From Synura sp. LO234KE (Eukaryota; Sar; Synurophyceae; Synurales; Mallomonadaceae): a stretch of 12,559 nt of DNA. Below are positions 1-7,739 of this stretch, in pieces. Location of the stretch: assembly GCA_015143735.1 (NCBI GenBank), contig VKHC01000395.1, forward strand, positions 1 to 12,559, given 5' to 3'. The notes beneath the pieces were generated by a model, which saw nothing but the letters and a program-made list of their open reading frames with translations, had not been told where the DNA came from and searched no databases. The translations under genes were made by a program, and so were the position numbers. Within the stretch, counting starts at the first letter, position 1. Each line of letters opens with the position of its first letter.

Positions 1-108
1 TGACTAACATTCAATAACTGTAATTCGAAGTTGCCCTGCATGTACGTACGTTTGTCAGTGTACACACAATTCCAACAGCAAAACTTGATCCCCTGAATAG
101 AAAACTTG
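1..108 (+). other. 5' flank / probable 5' UTR of the NACHT-kinesin gene
   Basis: No coding segment is recognised here. The reading frame of the downstream gene is closed by a TGA at 94-96, so the ATG at 109 is the first possible in-frame methionine unless a further 5' exon is spliced in. No TATA box or other promoter element stands out. CAG at 78-80 could in principle be a splice acceptor, but nothing supports that. Confidence 0.4.
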
Positions 109-3100
109 ATGAATAAATCGGACTCGTCGGTGAAAGATATAATATTAAAGGAGCGCGAGGAATTGAAGACGAGGACTATTGTAAATGAAATATTGTTGAG
201 CGATGCTGGGGTCGATTTTAAAAACTTACCTGAAATCTCCAAGGTGAGAGAAAATGGTATGTTCAAAAAAATTGAAACTAAAATGCAGGAAGACATTTAT
301 CGAATAAAAACAAGAGTGAAGAGAAAATTCCTGCCCCCTGCAGAATTTTGGTGGTTTGGATCCAAGGTGCCGGCGTTTCGCAAGCCTTTCCAACGTGATT
401 GGCTTAAGATTAACGATGAAAAAGAGAAGAAGCTTCTTATTCTACAGGCTGCGTATATTGACCGATTTGGAGACGTTTGTCCTCGTTTAGCAGCTGGGGA
501 CAAATCTAGGTTTAGCACATATCGTCACAGAAATGGCGAGTATTTGTACGCCTCCTGGATTAAAGCGAAACAGATATTAATTACTTCAAAAAATATTCCA
601 ACTAACCCTGAAGAAGAGGAGTTTCTCCAATGGCCGGTTGATTTTCGCCACTTCGAGCCGTACTATCAAGCTAGTGACGCGAATGTACGGAAGCTAACAG
701 AACGATTGAGAAGAAACGAGTCCTTGACTATCTTCTTATCGAGCCCGTTTAACGGCGCGCAGGACGAGCGCATCGCCTTCATGAAAACTGTTCTTCCTTC
801 CCTCACCAAGCTGTGCAACGCAAAAAATATTCACGTCTCCGTGGTGGATATGCGATGGGGAATAACGGATGAGATGAGCGGCAAACACGAGACTGTCCGG
901 ACTTGTCTCTCCGCTATCGATAAATCTGACATCTTCTTAGGTTATTTTGGTGCGCGGTACGGCTCGTCGAATCACAGTACATTACCAGGCTCCAATGGCC
1001 GCACCTGGATAGACGAGGATGTGGAGTATGCGGCGGGCTTCCCTCAGTTTAGCTATATAAAGGACTATGGCGATCGCTCGATAACGGAGATGGAGTTTCT
1101 GCATGCCATTACATATGATCGGAATTACGAGAAGCCTGATAAACCCGTGTCCTTTGTGTTTTACCGGGATCCAAAATACGATGAACAAATGTATTACAAA
1201 TCTAAATTAACCGAAGATCTAACGAATGGGGACAAGGGTAAAGGTAAAGCTGGAAGTAGTGGTGTTGACCCGAGTGGATGGTATATCACAGAGAAGGACA
1301 GTGCGAGTCCACTGCAGAGGTTGAAGGATGAGACCAAATCCATCGCATCTCTGTCTGGGAAATACCTCAGTGTGTTCGACCACTACCCGAACCCACAGTT
1401 CGGTGCGAGTTTGATGCAAGCCTGCTGTGATTCGCTCTTACGAGAGGCATTGAAGATGATCCCGGACACTGACGAGGGGAAGAGCCAGACCTACAGTACC
1501 CACTCTGCCTTCGCTCGGTCCCGACTGAAACTCAAAGTGGAATGCGACGCTCAAGTGAAGGGTCAGGTTTTGAATTTCGTGCGTCAGGGCAACGGGTCCG
1601 GTTTTCTGCTGGTGTCCGGAGAGAGCGGGGGAGGGAAGAGCACGCTGATGGCGGACCTGGCGATGAACATGATCCAAGGGTCGGGGGCGGAGGTAGTGTT
1701 TTACTTCACAGGCTGTACCTCCGAGAGCTGCTCTCTATCAGACATGCTCCACTCAATCTACTCCGAGACGGCCCGTGTCCTCCGGTCCGTGTCATCGAAT
1801 AGTACTCTACGGCTTCCGGACGAGTATAATCTTCATTTACATGACCTGTGGCCTGCCATAAATGCGCTGTTCAGTAGACCTGACGTGGTTGATGCTCTCC
1901 CTGGGCTCGTGATTGTGCTGGACGCTGTCAATCAGCTACGGGATGAACCCTATATAGAGGAGTGTGCGGACCTACCGAGCGACCTCAAGTGGCTGCCCGT
2001 GACTTTCCCCCCAAATATACGAGTGGTTATCAGCTGCCTCCCCAGCTGTCGCATGTACACCGAGCTGACGAAGCGAACTGGTCCGGACCAGATTCTTATA
2101 TTAGAGCCGTTGGCCGTTGAAAAGCGGAAGCAGATCGTGGACCTTACTTTAGGATCATCATTCAAAGCTGTGGATAAGAGCATCATGTCGGCGCTGTGGG
2201 AGTCTCCTCAGTGCGCCAATCCCATGTTTATGACTTTAGCGTTGAACTTCCTCATCTCTCACGGCTCCTATCAGTATCTGAAAACTAAGGGAGTGACGGA
2301 AGTACTGACCGCCCGTGATGTACCGGATCTACTGCACCTGATTCTGTCGAAGATAACGGAATCAACCTCTGGAGCTGTGGGTGGAGGAAGCACGGTTGAT
2401 GTGATAGAATACGTACTGTGTGCGTTGTATTGCAGTCGTGTCGGACTGACGGCCGGCGAATTAGTGCAGTACCTTGGTCAGGAGCAGCGCAGAGCGGACG
2501 GAGGGCAGCGGCCCGAGCATATCGACTCCACCAAGTGGGTGCAGCTGGAGATGCTCCTGCACCTGTTCATCAGTCCGCGGAGGGGCCTCTTCAACATGAC
2601 TCATGACTTTGTGAGGCAGGCCGTGGAGCGGAAGTACTTCGGGGAGGGGCGTACATTGGCAGAGTTAGAAAATGAATGGATGGGTACTCGTGATAATACA
2701 GAGGTGACTGCTACTGCGATAGCGGATCTCAGATTGAAGTTCGAGAATGCGAGGGAAGTGATGAAGTCTCACCATAAGAGGCTGGCGCTGTTCTTCCAGA
2801 TCCTGGCGTACTCGGGCTCGGGCAGTGACCGTTTCAAGACGGGGGGAGACGATGTGGTACAGCGCCATCCCTCCGAGGAGGCGAGGTTCCACCAGAAGCA
2901 GGCCGGGCTGCGACCCAGCATAACGGTGGCAGTCCGGGTCCGTCCTATAGTCAAATCTGGAAATGGCGCCAAAGCTTCGTCCCAGACGTCCTCTTGTATG
3001 AATACACGTGGGCGTAAACTGTATGTTCTGCAGCGGCAAGTTTTAAGCGCAGAGCTGGGCGACCCAGACACGAAGAGCCGTGTCGTAGCCCTGGATGCGT

Positions 3101-6100
3101 ATGACTTTGACTATGTCCTGGGCAGCGACACGACCCAGGCACAAGTCTACAAGTCTCTGGGAGCGGACGCAGTCACAGATGTCATCGAGGGAACTAACGT
3201 AACGGTCATCGCCTACGGGCAGACATCCTCCGGGAAATCCTATACGATGTTTGGGCCATCGCGTGACCCGGGTCTCATCCCGCGCACTGTCCGAGCGCTG
3301 CTGACTCGTCTCAAGGACTTGCAGGCGGAGGGGTGGACGTGGAAGGCCTCTTGTACCATGGTGGAGGTGTACATGGATGTCGCTTATGACCTACTGGACT
3401 ACGCCTCCGCTCTCAGGAGGGGGGAAGAAAATAAGAGGAAGAGAGTTGTTAACATACAGTGTACCCGTCCTGAGCCTGAAGTTATATCTGGAGGGGAGGC
3501 TTTGGATATAGAGGCTATCACGTTCGGTGATGTTGCAGCCATGTCCATTAGTTCCGTCGCTAGCGAGGGTGCGACTGGTGCTCCACGTCAGACATTTGCC
3601 TTGCCCACTTGTTGGAGAGGTGCATTGGTAGAGCCGGTGGAGACCTCTGTAGATATCAATCGACTGTTGGAGTTGGGGACGTCTGTACGCACTACTGTGG
3701 CCACTGGGATGAACTACACTTCTTCGCGTTCCCACTGTATCTTCACGGTGTACATCGGAATGCAGTCCAGTGTCACAGGGGAGAGCCGCAACAGTAAGAT
3801 GCACCTGGTGGATCTCGCGGGCAGTGAACGAGTGGCCAGAGCGGGCATCTCCCATATCAAGGAATCCATATCCATCAACACCAGTCTGACCGCCCTCAAC
3901 GCGTGCATTCGAGCGCTGAGCGATCCCTCTTCCCACTTCGTGCCCTTCCGCCGCTCCGCCCTAACCTGGTTCCTTCAAGACAGTCTGGGCGGTTCGGCGA
4001 AGACTGTGTTTCTCGCCACTGTCAGTCCGGACCCTGTCAATCGGATCGAGTCCCAGAGCACCCTGAAGTATGCCACCTTCGCTAAGCGTATGGCTGTGAC
4101 CAAGGACGAGGCCCGTCGGGTAGCAGAGGAAATGAAGCGGGCGGGGGTCTCCACTGTGGTAAGCAATGCGTTGTTATGCATCTCTCTTGCGCTTGACTGA
4201 CGGTTTTGGTCATTGCCGTTTGGGTGCAGACTTCTACCTCGCTTGACCCTGAGAGGGTGTTGGGAATGTTTCTAGAGTGGGCCAAGGAAGGCAAAGTGGA
4301 GCAGATTATAGAAGCCCTACCGCATTTCCCGCATCTCATCCATGCTGAGTATTGGGTGAGTTTCTGGAACACGGGCACACAACCTGATTTCGTTTTTTGC
4401 GGAGTAATAGTTGCTGCAGACCATGGATTACAGTCAATTGAAGTAATGTCTCATTATGACATTGAAATCGTGTAGGACTTGATAACGAAACACAACGCCG
4501 ATTGTTTTGATGCTATGATTTGTTTTACTATCATTACTCTATCATTCATTGTATATATACATATATTAGGGGGGAATCGGCCCCTACCCCGCCTCCCGTT
4601 TTATCGTCGTACACCGTTCTGATGATTTGATATCGCATGTCTTCGTAAGCAAATGTTATGAAACATGACGACGTTCGGACTGCCTGATATTAACCTGCAA
4701 GTGTACAAGCTAATATATGATGGCAGTCGACTGTGTCATGTAATGTGGATATCTATTCTTTGCTGTTACGATTTGCATGGATAAACTGTTTTCCTAACTT
4801 TTAGTATTTTTATTTCCTTCCGTTTAATTTCATAAAAAAATAAAAGTTTTGTAATTGATGTCATCGCTTCATCCTATTATTGAGCATCACTCACCTCATT
4901 GGCCTCACACGGACGTTAGCCACACCGCCTTCATGACCGGGACACACACCTTCTGAGACTAGGATTCACCTTATACCACCCCCTGTGTGTGTATGAGGAG
5001 TGGGGAGGGGTACATCTAACCCTGTCTATGTGGGTGGCGTTGATTACATTGGAAAGAGAGGTAACGAGGCCAACTGTGGAAAGTGGTGAGCCAATACTCC
5101 CATCAGCAAGCACAAATTGCGAAAATCAATCTTCGCCTACCAACAGTATCAACAATATTACCTGTGCCAGCGATAACTTCCAGAAACAAATCGATATGCT
5201 TTCCCCGTATCAATTGGAGAACCTAACAAGCTTGGTCAACGGGGACTAAGTACTCCTGAAGCGGAAATATCGAGCTCTCCGTAATTTGGAACTTTGGGAA
5301 AATTTGATTGGCATGTGCCTTCTCAACTACTAAGACGAGATGGTGAGAGATCTTGGTTGAATCAGTTAAGAAGATCGGCTCACTACCAACGACTCAAGCC
5401 CTTCGTCATCAGCGTCTGAGGGGTTCACTACTGCCACCAATACAAATTTATTGAGATCAGACTCTGAGGAGATCAGAAATTCTCGAGAGATCAGCGATTC
5501 CAGACCAGACTCTGAGATCAGCGATTCTGGATCGCTTCTAGCGCGAATGCGACGCCATGTCACGTTTACAACAGACACTGTATTTGAGAATCAACAGACG
5601 TCAAAAGAATACAGGACTTTTACCGAGAAGCGGCGACAACTGTTGAGACAATCAAAGTCGACAAATCTGTTTGGAACTATTCTGTTAGAAATGAACAATT
5701 GGCAATATTCACATTTGAGTCCTCAGCCAAGTCGATGAGTCGTCATAAGGCCTGGAAATTATACTTGTCTTGCATCAGTAGTTGATTAATATCACTACGG
5801 GGTTCGCTCATCCATTAACCTATCTACTCCATTAAAGAACCCGAAATAGGGGATGAGTCAGAGTACTGATGAGATGCACAGTCGATCTTCCTGCTTTTGA
5901 GCTCAATTGGACATATTATTTGTTTTACACTTTATCTTAATTTCTTTTCAATAAATATGTGGGTGGTGTAGAATGGGAGGACGGCCCTTATCCACGCGTC
6001 CGAGAATGGGCGCACCAATGTAGTGAAGGTGCTACTGGATCGAGGGGCAGATATCCGCCACGAGGATAAGGTAAGATAGAGGGGAGGTGAGCATGGAACG

Positions 6101-7600
6101 TGTATATTAGGAAGTGAGGAGCAGGATAACGTTTGGTTATCATTAAAATTTTGTTCAGTTAATTTCCTATCGTTGCTTCATCTCTGTTTGTGAACATCTA
6201 TCGTTGTACACAGCTTTGATGATTTGAGATCATTTCTCTCGTAAATAAAAAACATGAAACACCGTGAAGTTCGACGGACATGAAAGCTTGATATCAATCT
6301 GAGTGTGTATGAGCTGATAAATGATCATATAAGATGATGCAATGAAGTTTTTGTCTGTGCTTTGCTTTAAACTTTATATTTAATGTCGCCTTCTCCTGAT
6401 AGAAAAAAATAGTTTGATTTTTTACTATAAATCTTGACCTGTCTCTTCATTTCATTTCTATATTGCGATTAATTGACATATAGGATTAGATACTGCGGAA
6501 TTTACATGCAATTTTAGTTGTTTCATTATTTTCGTTTTTTCAGCCACACCGCCTACATGACCGGAACACACACCTTTTGTAGGATAGGAGGGAGAGGAGT
6601 ATATCTAACCCTGGGCATCCTTGTGGTGCAGGATGGGTACACGGCCCTTTACTTCGCCTCTAGGAATGGGCATATTTCTGTAGTGAAGGTACTACTGGAT
6701 CGAGGGGCGGATGTCCACAACAATAATAAGGTATGATAGAGGGGAGGTGGACATGGACCTACGTGTATATGTGAAGGGGGAGGAGTATCGCTACCCTGTT
6801 TCTGTATGTGGTGTAGGATGGGTACACGGCCCTTCTCGAGGCCTCCAGTGAAGGGCATACCTCTGTAGTGAGAGTATTACTGGATCGAGGGGCAGATATC
6901 CACCACAGGGATAAGGTAAGTTAGAGGGGAGGTGGACATGAACCTGTGTATTAATAAGGAGGAGGATACGGTTTTCATTACTAAATATTTCATTATTTTT
7001 ATTTTCCCATTAATTAGCTCTCACTTTGCGATTGGCCTCACACAGATGTGAGCCACCTGTTGAGAATACGATACATCTCATATGTCAGCCACCCTTGTGT
7101 GTATATGAGGAAGGGGAGGAGTACATCTAACCCTGTCTATGTGGGTGGTGTAGTATGGGAGGACTGCTCTTCACTGGGCCTCTGAGAACGGGCGTAACTC
7201 CGTAGTTGAGGTACTGCTGGATCGAGGGGCAGGTATCCGCCACAAGGATGAGGTAAGGTAGAGTGGAGGTAGACATTGTGACTCAGTCTAGTCAACGAGT
7301 CTTCATTGGAACTGGAAATTGTATATAACTTGCGTCAGTAGCAGGCTTCTAGCACTACGGGTTTCGCTTATCCATTTTATTTACTCCATATAAGAACCCG
7401 AAGTAAAGTACTGATGAGATACGGTCAATCTTCCAGCCTTTGAGCTCTATTTGTACAAATTATTTGTTTTAACCATTTATTGCAAATTACCATTTATCGC
7501 ATATGTGTTGTAGCATGGGGACACGGCCCTGTATTGGGCTCAAGAGAATAAGAAGCAAGATGTGGTGGCCCTGCTGAGGGCGAGGGGTGCGACGGAATGA
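109..7600 (+). CDS. DUF4062-NACHT-kinesin-ankyrin fusion protein (spliced, 7 exons)
   Basis: My model joins 109-4158, 4230-4355, 5972-6070, 6632-6730, 6817-6915, 7154-7252 and 7514-7600, giving about 1552 residues. Seen directly: a DUF4062 segment (about 205-345) with SSPFNG and MRWGIT; a NACHT-like NTPase with Walker A GESGGGKST (504-512) and Walker B VIVLDAVNQ (601-609); a kinesin motor (about 935-1330) with GQTSSGKS, SSRSH and LVDLAGSE; then ankyrin repeats. Every exon junction is GT-AG and phase 0, and the frame stays open to TGA at 7598-7600. DUF4062 plus NACHT is the known architecture of NPHP3, TEP1 and NWD proteins, which are STAND-type switches. I infer a nucleotide-controlled switch carried on or tethered to microtubules, with ankyrins as a partner-binding surface. 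The ATG at 109 is the first after an in-frame stop. The main uncertainty is whether exon 1 really splices into the ankyrin exons or ends at the stop at 4198-4200. The gene resembles no named orthologue I can identify. Confidence 0.72.
721..1170 (+). other. DUF4062 domain (NPHP3/TEP1/NWD type)
   Basis: Residues about 205-350. The run SLTIFLSSPFNG, a following QDERIAFMKTVLPSL helix, then VVDMRWGITDE and DIFLGYFGARYG, is the usual order in the DUF4062 domains that precede NACHT-type NTPases in NPHP3, TEP1 and NWD1. Its biochemical role is not established. In those families it sits N-terminal to the NTPase and may act in signalling or assembly. EMEFLHAI at about 328-335 and SFVFYRDP at about 348-355 also fit the family pattern. 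Confidence 0.8.
1591..2640 (+). other. NACHT-like STAND NTPase with helical/winged-helix arm
   Basis: Walker A is GESGGGKST at residues 504-512 (K510). Walker B is LVIVLDAVNQ at 600-609, with the catalytic-metal Asp at 605. FPPNIRVVISCLP (about 633-645) matches the sensor-1 strand of NACHT and related STAND ATPases, which ends in a polar residue. Further on, RRGLFNMTHDFVRQAVERKY (824-843) is the conserved helix of the winged-helix arm in NPHP3/TEP1-like proteins. The NTPase core looks competent to bind and hydrolyse nucleotide. In this superfamily the domain is an ADP/ATP switch that controls oligomerisation. Confidence 0.8.
2911..4098 (+). other. Kinesin motor domain
   Basis: Residues about 935-1330. 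In order: SITVAVRVRP (first strand), YDFDYVLG, P-loop AYGQTSSGKSYTMFG with GQTSSGKS at 1037-1044, switch I NYTSSRSH at 1202-1209, switch II LVDLAGSE at 1233-1240, the loop-12/alpha-5 region VPFRRSALTWFLQDSLGG from 1278, and TLKYATFAKRM at the motor end. All nucleotide-binding motifs are present, so ATPase activity is plausible. The stretch between YDLLD (1093-1097) and switch I is roughly 40 residues longer than in conventional kinesin. In the microtubule-facing SKLTR-like segment the Lys is Ala (1284) and the following Arg is Trp (1287). I cannot assign a kinesin family. Confidence 0.9.
4159..4229 (+). other. Intron 1 (71 bases)
   Basis: Donor gtaagc at 4159 and acceptor tttgggtgcag ending at 4229. 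The intron is phase 0. It contains the in-frame TGA at 4198-4200 that would otherwise end the protein, so retention would yield a motor without ankyrin repeats. Confidence 0.65.
4230..4355 (+). other. Exon 2: ankyrin N-cap-like segment
   Basis: 42 codons, frame-continuous with exon 1. The segment FLEWAKEGKVEQIIEALPHF followed by PHLIHAEYW has the helix-turn-helix pattern of a degenerate first ankyrin repeat (L..A..G....+..L...P). It joins naturally to exon 3 as HAEYW/NGRTALIHA. The donor is gtgagt at 4356. It was also read as the start of a separate short frame, but that frame simply runs on through the donor. Confidence 0.62.
5453..5535 (+). repeat. Short imperfect GAGATCAG-type repeats
   Basis: GAGATCAG recurs four times within about 80 bases, followed by either ACTCTGAG or CGATTC variants. 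This produces a repetitive Asp/Ser/Arg peptide in the + frame beginning at 5451. It looks like minisatellite growth inside intron 2. Confidence 0.6.
5717..5960 (+). repeat. Intronic repeat copy A (paralogue at 7270-7500)
   Basis: Both copies share, in order: a CAACGAGTC-like or CGATGAGTC-like start, CTGGAAATT, CTTGCRTCAGTAG, CACTACGGG, GTTTCGCTTATCC or GTTCGCTCATCC, TTTACTCCA-like bases, AAGAACCCGAA, GTACTGATGAGAT, CAATCTTCC-like bases, TTTGAGCTC and TTATTTGTTTT. Each copy leads into an ankyrin exon, so intron plus exon were duplicated as a unit. Confidence 0.75.
5972..6070 (+). other. Exon 3: ankyrin repeat 1 (33 codons)
   Basis: The acceptor is ggtggtgtag. The exon is exactly 99 bases, phase 0, and runs from NGRTALIHASENG to VLLDRGADIRHEDK. 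It is a complete ankyrin repeat, with the TALxxA turn, the VVxVLL helix and the GAD loop. The donor is gtaaga at 6071. Confidence 0.85.
6071..6631 (+). other. Intron 3 (561 bases)
   Basis: It starts with the same GTAAGATAGAGGGGAGGTG-type bases seen after the other ankyrin exons. About 6199-6350 is a diverged copy of intron-2 sequence at about 4602-4745. Its last 90 bases copy 4919-4955 and 5010-5025. I see no other exon or gene in it. Confidence 0.7.
6632..6730 (+). other. Exon 4: ankyrin repeat 2 (33 codons)
   Basis: The acceptor is gtggtgcag; 99 bases, phase 0. It reads DGYTALYFASRNG to VLLDRGADVHNNNK. The donor is gtatga, a less canonical site than its neighbours. Confidence 0.85.
6817..6915 (+). 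other. Exon 5: ankyrin repeat 3 (33 codons)
   Basis: The acceptor is ggtgtag; 99 bases, phase 0. It reads DGYTALLEASSEG to VLLDRGADIHHRDK. The donor is gtaagt. The preceding intron 4 (6731-6816) is only 86 bases. Confidence 0.85.
6916..7153 (+). other. Intron 5 (238 bases)
   Basis: It begins with the shared post-donor block and ends in a copy of the block seen at 4982-5039, here correctly followed by gtgtag and an exon. No other content is recognised. Confidence 0.75.
7154..7252 (+). other. Exon 6: ankyrin repeat 4 (33 codons)
   Basis: The acceptor is ggtgtag; 99 bases, phase 0. It reads YGRTALHWASENG to VLLDRGAGIRHKDE. The usual GAD loop is GAG here. The donor is gtaagg. Confidence 0.85.
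7270..7500 (+). repeat. Intronic repeat copy B (paralogue of 5717-5960)
   Basis: It lies in intron 6 (7253-7513) and aligns by eye along its length with the end of intron 2. The CTCATCC/GGATGAG complementary pair of copy A is only half kept here. Confidence 0.75.
7514..7600 (+). other. Exon 7: terminal ankyrin half-repeat and stop
   Basis: The acceptor is tgttgtag. 28 codons plus TGA read HGDTALYWAQEN, then VVALLRARGATE and stop. It aligns with the other repeats but is the most diverged and ends where the GAD loop would be, as expected for a C-terminal cap. Confidence 0.85.
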
Positions 7601-7732
7601 AGAGAGTGTCATTAACCGTTGTGTTTTACAAGGCATGTGAACGTTCTGGGCTGATGGAGGCCAACTTACTTATGCAGAGCCTTTGATACTCAGCCATTTA
7701 TGAAGCAGCGTTACCTTACCTCAAAAAAATAG

Positions 7733-7738
7733 AATAAA
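7733..7738 (+). terminator. AATAAA polyadenylation signal
   Basis: AATAAA lies 133 bases after the stop at 7600, inside an A-rich stretch and followed by a GT/T-rich region (tgtgagattggtgatttgtt). This fits the 3' end of the ankyrin-containing transcript. Confidence 0.6.
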
Positions 7739-7739
7739 A

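Larger units (their letters stand above)
109..4158 (+). other. Exon 1: 1350 codons, DUF4062, NACHT and kinesin
   Basis: This is one uninterrupted 4050-base coding exon. Residues 1-204 are an N-terminal region I do not recognise; it is charged, with an aromatic patch near EFWWFG. A Gly/Lys/Ser-rich linker (about 374-387) separates DUF4062 from the NACHT domain. The exon ends after a helical, charged stretch following the motor (TKDEARRVAEEMKR) at the donor gtaagc (4159-4164). Read through, the frame meets TGA at 4198-4200 after 13 more low-quality residues (VSNALLCISLALD), as expected for intron sequence. Base composition is AT-rich over the first 700 bases and clearly GC-richer afterwards. 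Confidence 0.75.
4356..5971 (+). other. Intron 2 (1616 bases) with duplicated flanks and an unexplained insert
   Basis: No ankyrin exon is present; the signature bases of the LLDRGAD segment do not occur here. About 4602-4745 resembles 6199-6350 of intron 3. About 4919-4955 resembles 6542-6578, and about 4982-5039 resembles 7092-7151 just upstream of exon 6. From 5041 to about 5716 the sequence matches nothing else in the window. It holds two short open stretches, up to 5249 and 5451-5738 (Ser/Asp/Arg-rich), that I do not recognise and would not call genes. About 5717-5971 is paralogous to 7270-7513. Confidence 0.55.

Noticed and set aside
106-108. TTG at 106 as start codon
   Set aside because: This is nuclear eukaryotic DNA with an ATG immediately following at 109.
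2665-3071. Overlapping - strand frames of 100-124 residues
   Set aside because: They are antisense to the motor N-terminus and contradicted by strong + strand conservation.
3391-3936. 181-residue open frame on the - strand
   Set aside because: It is fully opposite the conserved kinesin motor and shows no family features; it is a shadow frame.
109-4200. Exon 1 open frame taken as the whole gene ending at 4200
   Set aside because: A good phase-0 intron spans the stop, the last 13 residues have no family resemblance, and exon 2 continues in frame into an ankyrin-like cap and array.
4206-4475. Separate small gene of 89 residues
   Set aside because: Its informative part is exon 2; the rest runs through the gtgagt donor into intron.
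5972-7600. Regular spaced repeats as a CRISPR array
   Set aside because: The repeats are 99-base coding ankyrin exons with splice sites and unequal intron spacing.
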